From Streptomyces sp. TG1A-8 (GTDB lineage: Bacteria; Actinomycetota; Actinomycetes; Streptomycetales; Streptomycetaceae): a DNA stretch of 64,000 bases. Position 1 is the stretch's first letter. Every line of letters starts with the position of its first letter. The DNA lies in the NCBI RefSeq assembly GCF_030499535.1, contig NZ_JASTLB010000001.1, forward strand, positions 6,882,001 through 6,946,000, written 5' to 3'. Below, piece after piece: positions 41,810 through 50,786 of this stretch. The notes under the pieces are model-generated. The model saw only the letters and a list, made by a program, of their open reading frames with translations. It was not told where the DNA came from and searched no databases. The translations under genes were made by a program, and so were the position numbers.

Positions 41810-41948
41810 CTGCAGGCTCAGGGTTCTCGGGTGGCGGCGCGCTCCGGTTCGCACCACTACCGGTGAGCGCCGCCGCTTCGGTACCGGCCGCGGCGGCCCA
41901 CTTCGCCGAACACGGGCAGGAATTGGCCGGTGGTGTGCAGCCGGTATT

Positions 41949-42758
41949 TCAGTCGAACAGGTCGGGCTGTTCCGCGGTGATCTGGTCCCACAGCGGCCGG
42001 AACTGGAACCAGCCGGGCAGCGCGCCGGAGATCTGCGCACGGACCGTCCGCGCCGCGTCGGCGTCGATGACCTTGGGCGTTCCGGCGGCCATGGCCAGGA
42101 GTTGGGCCTGACAGGAGCGTTCCATGGTGATGAAGTACCAGACGGCTTCGGCGACAGACGCGCCGACCGTGAGCAGTCCGTGGTTCTGCAGGACAACGGC
42201 CTTGCCACTACCCAGAGCCAGACCGATGCGCCGGCCTTCCTCGGTGTCGTTGACCACGCCCCGGTAGTCGGAGTAGACGCCGTGGTCCTCGAAGAACGCA
42301 CAGGCGTCCTGGGTGATGGGTTCCAGGCGGACGCCGAGGCTGGAGAATGCCTTGCCGTGGAGGGAGTGGGTGTGTGCGGCCGCGACCACGTCCGGCCTGG
42401 CGCGGTGCACCTCGGAGTGGATGCAGAACGCGGCGTTGTTGACGGGGCGCTTGCCTTCCAGGAGCCTGCCGTTGTGGTCGACGAGGATCAGGTCCGAGAC
42501 GCGTATCTGGCTGAACGACATGCCGAAGGGATTGACCCAGAAGGCTGAGGGGTTCTCGGGGTCGCGGGCCGTGATGTGCCCGGCCACGCCCTCGGAGAAT
42601 CCGAAGCGAGCGAAAAGCCGGAAGGCCGCGGCGAGTTCCTGCTTTCGGACCCGGCGTTCCTCCTCGATGCTCAGGTCGTGGCGCGGCAGCGGCAGGTGGA
42701 CGCCTTCGGGCATGGCGCCGATGGAGGCGTGCGGTGGTGCGGCGGGGGTCACGGTCAT
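41949..42758 (-). CDS. Class II aldolase/adducin-family protein
   Basis: The 269-residue cytoplasmic protein shows the class II aldolase fold: LFARFGFSEGVAGHITARDP, NPFGMSFSQIRVSDLILVDH, the metal-site HTHSLHGKAFSSLGVRLEPI, DACAFFEDHGVYSDYRGVV, and KAVVLQNHGLLTVGASVAEA with the last His. These enzymes cleave or epimerise hydroxy-acid phosphates or similar compounds with zinc, and many paralogs act on unphosphorylated substrates. The ATG at 42758 has GAGAGGA upstream. It lies 41 bp after the aldehyde dehydrogenase gene on the same strand, so the two form an operon. Confidence 0.88.
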   Translation of the reverse strand: MTVTPAAPPHASIGAMPEGVHLPLPRHDLSIEEERRVRKQELAAAFRLFARFGFSEGVAGHITARDPENPSAFWVNPFGMSFSQIRVSDLILVDHNGRLLEGKRPVNNAAFCIHSEVHRARPDVVAAAHTHSLHGKAFSSLGVRLEPITQDACAFFEDHGVYSDYRGVVNDTEEGRRIGLALGSGKAVVLQNHGLLTVGASVAEAVWYFITMERSCQAQLLAMAAGTPKVIDADAARTVRAQISGALPGWFQFRPLWDQITAEQPDLFD

Positions 42759-42799
42759 GGGTGCGGTCCTCTCGTGATGCGATGGCCGGGCGATGCGCG

Positions 42800-44335
42800 C
42801 TACTTGTTGCGATGACCTCGGCGGGTGCCGTACATGACGTCCACCAGGCGCAGGATGAACCGGTAGGCCGAGGGGTTATACGGGATCATGTGCATGTCCC
42901 GGCGCAGCGGGAACCGGTTGGCGCTGATCGCCTGGAGCTTGGTGTACTTGCGGATGCCTTCGGCGCCATGGCGGACGCCGAGACCGGAATTCTTCCAACC
43001 GCCCATGGGCAGGCCGAGGGCCATGTAGTTGGTCTGGGCGTCGTTGATGGTGACGCAGCCGGCCTCGAGTCGCTCCGCCAGACGGCGAGCGTGCTTGATG
43101 TTCGATCCGATGATCGAGGCCTGGAGCCCGTAGGAGCTGTCGTTGACCAGGCGGACGGCCTCCTCCACGTCGGCGACCTTCATCACCGGCAAGGTGGGAC
43201 CGAAGGTCTCCTCGCGCATGCACTTCATCGTGTGGTCGACGTCGACGAGCAATGTGGGCTCGAAGAACCGGCCGGGTCCCGGCGTGGTGTGGCCTCCCGC
43301 GAGGATGCGTGCACCCTTGCTTACGGCGTCGTTGACATGGTCTTCGACGGTGGACAGTTGGGGAGGGAAGGTCACGGCTCCCACGTCGACGCTGCCCAAA
43401 CCGGCCGGTTTGCCCGAGGTGACCTGCTGGAAACGTTCGCGCAGCAGGTCGACGTACGCGTCGTAGACGGGCTCCTCTACGTATACGCGCTCCACCGAGG
43501 TACACATCTGGCCCCCGTTGGACAGGGCCCCCTGGATCGTGACGCTCACGGCCCGTTCCAGGGGGGCGTCGGCGAGGACGATGAGGGCGTCCTTGCCGCC
43601 GAGCTCCAGTGAGCAGGGGATGAGTCGCTCGCCCGCCCTCGCCGCGACCAGCCGGCCCGTCTTCGTCGATCCGGTGAACATCACGAAGTCTGCGGTGTCC
43701 ACCAGCGCCTGGCCCGTGGCGCCCGCGCCGGTGACGACCTGGAAGACATTCCCGGGCCAGCCGCACTCGCGGGCCATCCTCTCCATGAGCAGCGCGGTCA
43801 ACGGCGTGTGCTCGGACGGCTTGAGAACGACCGCGTTGCCGGCGGCCAGGGCCGGTATGACGTCCCCGAACGTATTGAGCAGCGGATTGTTCCACGGACC
43901 GATCACCCCGACCACTCCGAGCGGCACCCGGCGGGTGTACATGCTTCGTCCGAGGACGAACGGTGACGAGGAGCGGATCTTCGTCTGCGCAAGGAGCCGC
44001 TGCGCCTGCCTCGCCCAGTAGGCGAAGGCACTGGCGCAGTAGACGATCTCGGCGATCGCGTCCTCCTGCGCCTTGCCGTTCTCCTCGACGATGCAGTCGG
44101 TGATCTCTTGCCGGTGGGAGAGCAACCATCGACGAGCGCGCGCGAAGAAGTCCGCACGTGACCGGACGTCCAGTTCTGCCCAGCCCGGCTGTGCCTGCCG
44201 GGCCCGGCCGATCGCCTGCGCCACCTCTTGTGCCGTCGCGTCGGGGACGTGGCCGACCACCGCCCCGGTGGCCGGATTGTCCACCGCGATGCGTGCACCT
44301 GCCGGGGTGCCGTCTGCTTTGAGGGTCTGGGCCAC
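42800..44335 (-). CDS. NAD(P)-dependent aldehyde dehydrogenase
   Basis: The protein of about 511 residues has all ALDH elements: VPLGVVGVIGPWNNPLLNTF, KPSEHTPLTALLMERMAREC, FTGSTKTGRLVAARAG, the catalytic Glu in SLELGGKDALIVLADA, the catalytic Cys in NGGQMCTSVERVYVEEP, and EETFGPTLPVMKV. I prefer GTG 44335, which has GGGAG five bases upstream; a TTG at 44413 lengthens it by 26 residues but falls within an operator-like palindrome. It heads an operon with the class II aldolase, suggesting removal of an aldehyde made in the same pathway. The divergent operon starts at 44479. Confidence 0.9.
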   Translation of the reverse strand: MAQTLKADGTPAGARIAVDNPATGAVVGHVPDATAQEVAQAIGRARQAQPGWAELDVRSRADFFARARRWLLSHRQEITDCIVEENGKAQEDAIAEIVYCASAFAYWARQAQRLLAQTKIRSSSPFVLGRSMYTRRVPLGVVGVIGPWNNPLLNTFGDVIPALAAGNAVVLKPSEHTPLTALLMERMARECGWPGNVFQVVTGAGATGQALVDTADFVMFTGSTKTGRLVAARAGERLIPCSLELGGKDALIVLADAPLERAVSVTIQGALSNGGQMCTSVERVYVEEPVYDAYVDLLRERFQQVTSGKPAGLGSVDVGAVTFPPQLSTVEDHVNDAVSKGARILAGGHTTPGPGRFFEPTLLVDVDHTMKCMREETFGPTLPVMKVADVEEAVRLVNDSSYGLQASIIGSNIKHARRLAERLEAGCVTINDAQTNYMALGLPMGGWKNSGLGVRHGAEGIRKYTKLQAISANRFPLRRDMHMIPYNPSAYRFILRLVDVMYGTRRGHRNK

Positions 44336-44386
44336 CGAAACTCCCGTCGGAACGTTGACTTCTCTTGGTCCAGGATGAGACGGTCG

Positions 44387-44414
44387 CTCGTACAAGTCAA
44401 GCGTCTTGTACAAG
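44387..44414. promoter_or_regulatory. Tandem CTTGTACAAG operator boxes
   Basis: CTTGTACAAG, a perfect 10-base palindrome, lies at 44405-44414, and CTCGTACAAG, with one change, at 44387-44396. They are 18 bp apart in the region between the divergent aldehyde dehydrogenase and SMP-30 genes. Such pairs are typical of TetR-type regulators, and the TetR gene at 41.2 kb is the likely partner (inference). Confidence 0.5.
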
Positions 44415-44478
44415 TGTCCAAGTCATGGTTGCGGTGGATGAAGAGCCTCCGTCAGCCGGTCGCTTAGGGAGTGGCTGA

Positions 44479-45450
44479 ATGCAAAGGGCGGCAGTGCTCG
44501 CGTTGAGCGGCCTCGGTGTTCCGGAGTCCCTGCGCTGGCACGAGGGAGCTTTGTGGTTCTCCGATCTGGCGCACGGCACGGTGCATCGCTGGGACGGCAG
44601 GGGGGAGCCGGAGACGGTCTTGAAGGTTCCGGGCCGGGCCGGCGGGCTCGGCTGGCTTCCCGACGGCCGTCTGCTCGTGGCGTCCATGGACGAGGGCCGC
44701 GTGTACCGGCTGGAAGCGGACAACGCGTTGGTCGAGCACGCCGACCTGCGCCACCTCGTCGGCGGTCCGGTCAACGACATGCTCGTCGACCTTCAAGGGC
44801 GGGCGTATGTCGGAAACTTCGGTTTCGACTACCACGCCTTCTCGCGTAAGCATCCGAACTCTTTGCTCTACGCACCTCCCGGGCCTCCGAAGGCCCCGAT
44901 CGCATGTCTGGCTCCGGACGGGAGTCTGCTCGGTCTGACGGAGCCGCTGCTGTTTCCCAACGGCACTCTCCTCACGGCCGACGGCACGGCCTTGGTGGTG
45001 GCCGAAACGCTGGCTATGCGGCTCACTCGCCTTTCCGTCAACGCCGACGGCACGCTTGCAGACCCACGGCCCTGGGCCGCGCTGATCTCACCGATCCTGT
45101 GGCGCCTGGTGAACCATCCGGGGCTGCCCGGACGCATCACCCGCAGGATTTCCGCACTCCTGGATCATCCCTCCCTAGCCAAGCGTTCCGCGGCACCCGT
45201 CGCACCGGACGGCATCGCGTGGGACATCGACGGCGAGACGATCTGGGTGGCGAACGCCCTGCGTGGCGAATGCGTGCGCGTGGCGGAGGGCGGCCGGGTC
45301 CTCAACCGAGTGGCGACGAGCCAGCACACCCTCAGCTGCCTGGTGGCCGGGCACGACGGCCGCACTCTTTTCGCTGCCACGGTGCCGACGGACGATCCCG
45401 TCCGCGCCGCCGCCCTCAACGGCGGCCGCATCGAAATGTTGCGGCTGTGA
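44479..45450 (+). CDS. SMP-30/gluconolactonase-family protein
   Basis: The 323-residue protein is a six-bladed beta-propeller of the SMP-30/LRE family. Its metal site residues fall in GVPESLRWHEGALWFSD, GGPVNDMLVDLQGRAYVGNF, LLFPNGTLLTADGTALVVAE and APDGIAWDIDGETIWVANAL. Family members hydrolyse sugar or other lactones and some esters with a bound divalent cation. The start ATG 44479 follows AGGGAG. It is first in a plus-strand operon with the SDR, the amino-acid-aldolase-like enzyme and the MFS permease. A lactone intermediate or substrate is the likeliest reason for its presence. Confidence 0.88.
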   Translation: MQRAAVLALSGLGVPESLRWHEGALWFSDLAHGTVHRWDGRGEPETVLKVPGRAGGLGWLPDGRLLVASMDEGRVYRLEADNALVEHADLRHLVGGPVNDMLVDLQGRAYVGNFGFDYHAFSRKHPNSLLYAPPGPPKAPIACLAPDGSLLGLTEPLLFPNGTLLTADGTALVVAETLAMRLTRLSVNADGTLADPRPWAALISPILWRLVNHPGLPGRITRRISALLDHPSLAKRSAAPVAPDGIAWDIDGETIWVANALRGECVRVAEGGRVLNRVATSQHTLSCLVAGHDGRTLFAATVPTDDPVRAAALNGGRIEMLRL

Positions 45451-45503
45451 CGCATCCATTGACGAACGACGCCGACCTGACGTAGTCGAAGGAGTTTGTG
45501 GCC

Positions 45504-46334
45504 ATGGGCCCAGTAATCGAGCAGGAGAAGGTCGTCCTCGTGACCGGCGCGGCCAACGGCATCGGGGCCGCCGTCGCGGAACTCGCCATCACGCGCAGCC
45601 ATCGGGTGGTGCTGAGCGACGTCGACGAAGTGGCTGTTCTCGACCGCGCCCGCAGCCTGGGCCCCCGGGCTGCGGCCTGCGTGCTGGACATTCGCAGTTC
45701 CGAAGGCTGGGCCAGGGCCTTCGAGGCTGCGGAAGCCGCCTTCGGCGGCGTCGACGTACTGGTCAACAACGCAGGCATCACCCACACCGGAGTCGCACGC
45801 GACCTCCGGCCCCAACAGCACCGTGACATCGTCGAGGTGAACCTACTCGGCACCATCACCGGTGTCTGCACGGCGCTCGAGCGGATGACCGCACAGGGCC
45901 ACGGTCACATCATCAACGTCTGCAGCATGACCTCGTTCCTGCCACTGCCTGGCTACGCCACCTACTGCGCCACGAAGTACGGTCTGCGGGCCTTTCACCA
46001 CAGCGTCGCCATCGAGGAGCGCAACGGGCCACTGGACTTCACCATCATCCATCCGCCGTCCACCCGGACGGGCATGCTCGACCAGGAAATGGCCGACCCG
46101 TCCTGCGCCATCTCCTTCGCGGAGAGGTCCTACGCCCCGCAGGAGATCGCCCGGGCCGTCGTCGACGCCATCGTCACCAAACCGGTCGAGGTGGTCTTCC
46201 CGCCCCTGGCAGGCCGGGTCCAGAGGGTCGCCGGTGTCTTCCCCCGGCTGATGCGCCGTGTCATCCCCATCGCCGAAGCCAGGGGACGGCGGCAGCGGGA
46301 GCGCCTCCTGCCCCAGCCGGGGACGGACCGATGA
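45504..46334 (+). CDS. SDR-family oxidoreductase
   Basis: The 276-residue enzyme has the complete classical SDR set: VVLVTGAANGIGAAVAELAI, DVDEV after strand 2 (an NAD-type acidic residue), VLVNNAGITHTGVARDLRPQ, IINVCSMTSFLPLPGYATYC, and the catalytic YCATKYG. I choose the ATG at 45504 because GAAGGAG is nine bases upstream; the GTG at 45498 is too close to it. The C-terminal tail with PPLAGRVQRVAGVFPRLMRR is longer than average. It probably oxidises a hydroxyl group of the pathway intermediate. Confidence 0.9.
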   Translation: MGPVIEQEKVVLVTGAANGIGAAVAELAITRSHRVVLSDVDEVAVLDRARSLGPRAAACVLDIRSSEGWARAFEAAEAAFGGVDVLVNNAGITHTGVARDLRPQQHRDIVEVNLLGTITGVCTALERMTAQGHGHIINVCSMTSFLPLPGYATYCATKYGLRAFHHSVAIEERNGPLDFTIIHPPSTRTGMLDQEMADPSCAISFAERSYAPQEIARAVVDAIVTKPVEVVFPPLAGRVQRVAGVFPRLMRRVIPIAEARGRRQRERLLPQPGTDR

Positions 46335-46441
46335 GGACCACCGGCGCCGTCGGCCGATCCGTCTGACCTCCCGAGACCATCGCCCCACCCGATCACCGCC
46401 ATTACGGCCGGTGATGTGAATTCCCCAGAAAGGATACGGAT

Positions 46442-47695
46442 GTGAGTACGCACCTGGCGTCCCGGCCGGACGTGAAGAAGGCCGCCTCCGCCGGTGCCGG
46501 CCCGAGCGAGGTCCGGATGGCACAGCTGAACCGAGCGACGGAGCATCTCGATCCACCCTTCGCCGTGGTGGACCTCGACGCCTTCGACACCAACGCTGCG
46601 GATTTGGCCCGCCGGGCGGCGGGCCAGGCGACCATCCGCCTGGCCAGCAAATCGGTCCGCAGCCGTACGCTGATCCGCCGGGCCGTCCGGCAGCAGGGAT
46701 ACCAGGGCATTCTCGCCTTCACCCTGCCCGAGGCGCTGTGGCTGGTCGAGGAGCACCCGGACGTGGTCGTCGGATACCCGACGACGGACCGCACCGCGCT
46801 CAAACGACTCGCAGCAGACGAGCGGTCGGCCTCCCGCATCACCCTCATGATTGATTCCACCAGTCAACTGGACTTCATCGACGAGGTGGTGGGCACCTCC
46901 CGGCCCGCCATCCGCGTCTGCATCGATCTGGACGCCTCACTGGAACTAGCCGGCGGCCGCCTCCACCTGGGCCCGTACCGCTCCCCGGTGCATACCCCAC
47001 GGCAAGCGGCGGCACTCGCCCGCGCCATCCAGGACCGCGCCGGATTCCACCTGGCCGGGGTCATGTCCTACGAGGGCCAGATCGCCGGACTCGGCGACAA
47101 CCAGCCCGGCCCCCTCCTCAAACGAGCCGCGATCCGCACCATGCAGCGGCTCTCCGCCAATGAGCTGGCCGACCGGCGGGCCGCCGCCGTCGCCGCCGTC
47201 GAAGCCGTCGCACCACTGGAGTTCGTCAACGGCGGTGGCACGGGCTCCATCGAGCAGACCGCCGCCGAACATGTCATCACCGAAATCGGCGCCGGATCAG
47301 GCCTGTACGGGCCGGGCCTGTTCGACTTCTACCGACGCTTCCGTCCCCGGCCCGCCGCCTACTTCGTCATGTCCGTCGTGCGCCGACCGAGTGCCAAGAT
47401 CGCTACTGTGCTGGGCGGCGGCTGGATCGCATCCGGCCCGCCGGGCCTGGACCGTCAGCCCGTCCTGAGCTGGCCCAGGGGACTGCGGATGAATCCTATG
47501 GAAGGCGCGGGAGAAGTCCAGACTCCGGTCCTGGGCACCGCGGCACACGCACTGCGGCTGGGGGATCACGTGTGGTTCCGCCACGCCAAGGCGGGCGAAC
47601 TGTGCGAACGCACCAATACACTACATCTGGTGTCGGGCACCGAAATCGTCGAGCAGGTCACGACCTACCGCGGCGAAGGTCACGCCTTCCTCTGA
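46442..47695 (+). CDS. D-threonine aldolase/D-serine dehydratase-like PLP enzyme
   Basis: The 417-residue protein has an alanine-racemase-type barrel, with the PLP lysine in TIRLASKSVRSRTLIRRA and barrel strands VCIDLDASLELAGGRLHLGP, AGVMSYEGQIAGLGDN and PLEFVNGGGTGSI. The C-terminal D-serine-dehydratase-like domain ends in DHVWFRHAKAGELCERTNTL, with the His and Cys that bind the extra metal ion. Such enzymes split beta-hydroxy D-amino acids into glycine and an aldehyde, or dehydrate them. An aldehyde product would fit the neighbouring aldehyde dehydrogenase. The GTG at 46442 follows AAAGGA. Substrate identity is not known. Confidence 0.85.
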   Translation: MSTHLASRPDVKKAASAGAGPSEVRMAQLNRATEHLDPPFAVVDLDAFDTNAADLARRAAGQATIRLASKSVRSRTLIRRAVRQQGYQGILAFTLPEALWLVEEHPDVVVGYPTTDRTALKRLAADERSASRITLMIDSTSQLDFIDEVVGTSRPAIRVCIDLDASLELAGGRLHLGPYRSPVHTPRQAAALARAIQDRAGFHLAGVMSYEGQIAGLGDNQPGPLLKRAAIRTMQRLSANELADRRAAAVAAVEAVAPLEFVNGGGTGSIEQTAAEHVITEIGAGSGLYGPGLFDFYRRFRPRPAAYFVMSVVRRPSAKIATVLGGGWIASGPPGLDRQPVLSWPRGLRMNPMEGAGEVQTPVLGTAAHALRLGDHVWFRHAKAGELCERTNTLHLVSGTEIVEQVTTYRGEGHAFL

Positions 47696-47735
47696 CCCAC
47701 CGCTCAAAGCCCCTGCACGTCCCCTCGGAGGCCCG

Positions 47736-49007
47736 ATGTCCACAGAGTTCCACAATCCGGTCCGTGCGTCAGTGGGCACCGCGGGGGCGGATGCCGGCCA
47801 TGGGCCGACCGAATCCGTCTCGCGCGGATGGACCATCCTGTTCGGCCTGGTGTGGTTCGGCTACTGGATGGCGAATCTCGTCCCTCTCCAACTGCTGCTC
47901 CCCCAGCAACTGGAGGCGATAGACCCGTCATCGAAGGTGCACGACTTCGCCGTCGTCAACGCCGTCTCCGGGCTCGTCGCCCTGTTCGCCCTTCCGCTCT
48001 GCGGCGCGTTGTGCGACCGCTCCCGCAGCCGCTTCGGCCGCAGACGGCTCTGGCTCACGGCCGGTTCCCTGTCCCTCGCGGCGGGGCTGGCCGTCACCGC
48101 CCAACAGACAACCGTGGCGGGAGTGACCGCTGCCTGGGCAGTCAGCATGACCGGACTCAGTGCAGCCACCGCCGGACTGACCGCCATGATCGCCGACCGT
48201 GTTCCAGTCAACCAGCGCGGCATGGTATCCAGCGCGATCTACGGACCCCAGGCCCTCGGCGTGGTGGCCGGCATCGCCCTCGTCTCTGCCTTCGGACTCT
48301 CCACTTCAAGCGGTTACATCGTCATCGCGGTCCTGCTGATCATCTGCGCGGTGCCGTTCCTGGTGCGCTACCGCGACCCTGTCTACAGCTCAGAGCCCTC
48401 CCTGCGCCTGCGTGCGCTACTGGCCCTCGTGGGAAACTCTCTGCGCAGCCGCGAGTTCGCCTGGGCCTTCGGCGGCCGGCTCCTGGTCAACCTGGCGAAC
48501 TCCCTCGGTGTCTGCTACACCCTGTACTTCCTGACCGACGACCTGAAGGTCCCCGACCCGGCGAGCAGCCTCCTGGCTTGTACCGGCCTGTACCTCGTGG
48601 CCGGAATCCTGGCCACCTCCGTCGTCGGCGTGCTCTCCGACCGCCTGGGCAGACGACGGGTCTTCGTCGCGCTGGCGGCACTTCTCCAGGCGGTCGCGGG
48701 GTTTCTCCTGGCGGCCTTCCCGAACCTCACCGTGACCCTGGCGGCATCCGCGATCATGGGTGCCGGCTTCGGAGCGTACATGTCCGTCGACCAGGCCCTG
48801 ATCACCCAGGTCCTGCCCGATGCGGAGAGTCGGGCCCAGGACCTCGGCATCATGAACATCGGCTCAGTGGTCCCGCCCACCCTGGCCCCGCTGATCGCCA
48901 GCCTCATCATCACCTCCGACCGTGGCTATCCGGTCCTGTTCGCCCTCGTGGGTGCCACCGCGTCCGTCGGCGTCCTGCTCGTGTACCGCGTACGGTCCGT
49001 CCGATAA
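47736..49007 (+). CDS. MFS transporter of the catabolic cluster
   Basis: The 423-residue protein has twelve hydrophobic segments, with motif A in both halves (GALCDRSRSRFGRRRLWLTA and GVLSDRLGRRRVFVALAALL). It looks like MFS permeases related to the sugar/GPH type, with the long first loop LLLPQQLEAIDPSSKVHDFA. It ends the plus-strand operon, 40 bp after the PLP enzyme, and has a GGAGG ribosome site. Import of the substrate degraded by the cluster is the simplest role. Confidence 0.88.
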   Translation: MSTEFHNPVRASVGTAGADAGHGPTESVSRGWTILFGLVWFGYWMANLVPLQLLLPQQLEAIDPSSKVHDFAVVNAVSGLVALFALPLCGALCDRSRSRFGRRRLWLTAGSLSLAAGLAVTAQQTTVAGVTAAWAVSMTGLSAATAGLTAMIADRVPVNQRGMVSSAIYGPQALGVVAGIALVSAFGLSTSSGYIVIAVLLIICAVPFLVRYRDPVYSSEPSLRLRALLALVGNSLRSREFAWAFGGRLLVNLANSLGVCYTLYFLTDDLKVPDPASSLLACTGLYLVAGILATSVVGVLSDRLGRRRVFVALAALLQAVAGFLLAAFPNLTVTLAASAIMGAGFGAYMSVDQALITQVLPDAESRAQDLGIMNIGSVVPPTLAPLIASLIITSDRGYPVLFALVGATASVGVLLVYRVRSVR

Positions 49008-49021
49008 AGGCGCCCAGGCCC

Positions 49022-49601
49022 GGGACTGTAAATCGTTCGGTGTAACTCCCGATCATGGAAGCTGCATCGATGACCAGTGAGAACGTGGCCGAGCGGGAGG
49101 CTGTCGAGCCGGCAGCGGCTCCGTCGGCGAAGGCCGTGGACGACCAGTTGATCGACGAGCCGGTGAGCCGGGCCCGGGCCCAGGGCCTGCAGCTGACCGG
49201 CGAGGGCGACTGCTCCAGCAGCTGACCAAACGGCTTCTGGAGCCCGCCCTGGAGGGCGAGATCACCGACCACCTCGGCTAGGACAAGCACGATCCGGCGG
49301 GCAAGGACGGCGGCAACTCCCGCAACGGCACACGCTCCAAGAGGGTGCTGACGGACGTCGGGCCGGTGGAGATCGTTGTGCCCCGTGACCGGGACGGCTC
49401 GTTCGAGCCGAAGATCGTCAAGAAGCGAGTGCGTCTAACACGGCCATCATGTCGCTCGATCCCACCGGCAAGGGCCAGGCCCGCTGGACCATGCGCTGGA
49501 AGACCGCGCTGAACGCCTTCGACATCACCGTCGACGGCCGCCTGACGGCGGCCCGCCAGTAACCCCGACCAACCTGGTCACACCGTTCGTTTGACAGACC
49601 C
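49022..49601 (+). mobile_element. IS256-family element reduced by internal deletion
   Basis: The left end begins GGGACTGTAAATCGTTCGG, and the right end is its inverted relative, ending GACAGACCC at 49601. Between them lie the first 115 transposase codons or so (LLQQLTKRLLEPALEGEITD, a [43 protein letters not shown]). These connect directly to the last 40 ([29 protein letters not shown]). The DDE core is gone, but both ends remain, so the 580-bp object could be moved by a complete relative. Confidence 0.85.
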
Positions 49602-50148
49602 GGCGGCGACTGGCGCAGACCAGGGGGTGACCGGTCCGGAGGCGGTCGCACGAACTGTCGACAAGCTGCTGAACTCAGGAGAGAGACCGGCCACCTTCCC
49701 TGTTCACAGAGTGTGAACCACTCGTGACGGGAACAGGGATCCGCCTTCCGGGAACGAGGACGGGTCCTTCTGTTCCTTGCAGTGGCATTGAGCTTTTCCA
49801 AGCTCATGTTCATGCTGGTCAGCGGTCTGTCGAGGGCTGAACGCATCGGTCGGGAGTGCGAGGCCTTGACCAGCAGGTCCGTAGTCGGTTACAGCGTTTC
49901 GGGTGCTCCGCCGGGCGTGGCTGGTAGTGCTGCTGGCCAGGTTGGAAAAGGCTCCCTGACTATCCCGACCCCCGGCCCCCGCCCACTGCGCGGGGGCCGG
50001 GGGCTGCTGTCATGCCCGACCGCGCAACGTGGGCCCAGGCTGCGGCCACCCCGCTGGACGGCTGGCACTCAGCGGCTCGACCAGGTGGAGCGCATAACGA
50101 GCCTCGAGCACCCTCAGCTCTCCGGGCTGGGGCGGAACCCGGCAGCGA
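49602..50148. other. Gene-free region with a strong hairpin
   Basis: No reliable coding sequence was found. At 49969-50003 the arm CCCCCGGCCCCCGC pairs perfectly with GCGGGGGCCGGGGG across a 7-base loop, a strong GC-rich terminator-like hairpin. It lies about 145 bp past the stop of the toxin gene. Confidence 0.5.
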
Positions 50149-50514
50149 TCAACTCGTCCAGGTCTTGATCTGAGCGGCGACCTCACGCACCGGGAGTCCG
50201 TCCCGAGCGGCGCGGGCCAACGGGAGAACGGTGTCCAGGCCAGAGCTCACCGGCATACCGCACGCGGACAGGTAAGCCGCGGTCACCGTGGCTGCGAAAA
50301 GCAGGTTCCGCATTTCCAAGCTCGGATTTCTCGCCAGCTCGCACAGCAGCGCCGCGGCCTTGTGATGGGGTTCGGGGTAGACCTCGTGGTCAAGGATCTC
50401 CGCCCGGTGACGTGCTTCCGCCGCGACCGGGACACCGTAGTCGACGACCTGCGGATCTCCCGGAATCTGCTGCGCCACTGCCAGGATCCACCCGAGATCG
50501 ATGCGGAGGTTCAC
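50149..50514 (-). CDS. Fic/Doc-type toxin of a toxin-antitoxin pair
   Basis: The 121-residue protein opens NLRIDLGWILAVAQQIPGDP and continues HRAEILDHEVYPEPHHKAAA, LLCELARNPSLEMRNLLFAA and TVTAAYLSACGMPVSSGLDT. This is the fold of small Streptomyces Fic/Doc-family toxins. The usual catalytic HxFx(D/N)GN(K/R)R is reduced here to PSLEMRNLLFA, without the His and the GN pair, so adenylylation or phosphorylation by the standard mechanism is unlikely. The GTG start overlaps the antitoxin stop (GTGA), which is tight translational coupling. Confidence 0.8.
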   Translation of the reverse strand: MNLRIDLGWILAVAQQIPGDPQVVDYGVPVAAEARHRAEILDHEVYPEPHHKAAALLCELARNPSLEMRNLLFAATVTAAYLSACGMPVSSGLDTVLPLARAARDGLPVREVAAQIKTWTS

Positions 50515-50774
50515 GCGGCGTCCCTCGGTGCCGTCTGCGCCGGCTTGTCAGGGAGGCCGGGGTAGCGGTCCTCACCGACTTCCGCATCGAATACGTCCGT
50601 GTACGCGGCAAGGAACGATGCAGCGCCGGCCATGAAGGCAGCACGGGACTGGTTCACGTCGGCCTCGATCAGATCAGCCACGTACCTCTGCAAGCTCAGG
50701 CCGCGGCGCTTGGCCCGGTCCTCGGCTGCTGCCTTGACCTCTTCGTCCAGGCGAATGTTCGTCTGCTTCCCCAT
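50511..50774 (-). CDS. Ribbon-helix-helix antitoxin
   Basis: The 87-residue protein starts MGKQTNIRLDEEVKAAAEDR, AKRRGLSLQRYVADLIEADV, an Arc/MetJ-type ribbon-helix-helix DNA-binding domain. The C-terminal tail (residues 50-87, RAAFMAGAASFLAAYTDVFD) would bind and neutralise the toxin. It is the first gene of the pair, as usual, and its promoter region contains a 26-bp dyad. The start ATG 50774 has GGGGG upstream. Confidence 0.85.
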   Translation of the reverse strand: MGKQTNIRLDEEVKAAAEDRAKRRGLSLQRYVADLIEADVNQSRAAFMAGAASFLAAYTDVFDAEVGEDRYPGLPDKPAQTAPRDAA

Positions 50775-50786
50775 ACCCCCACTGTA

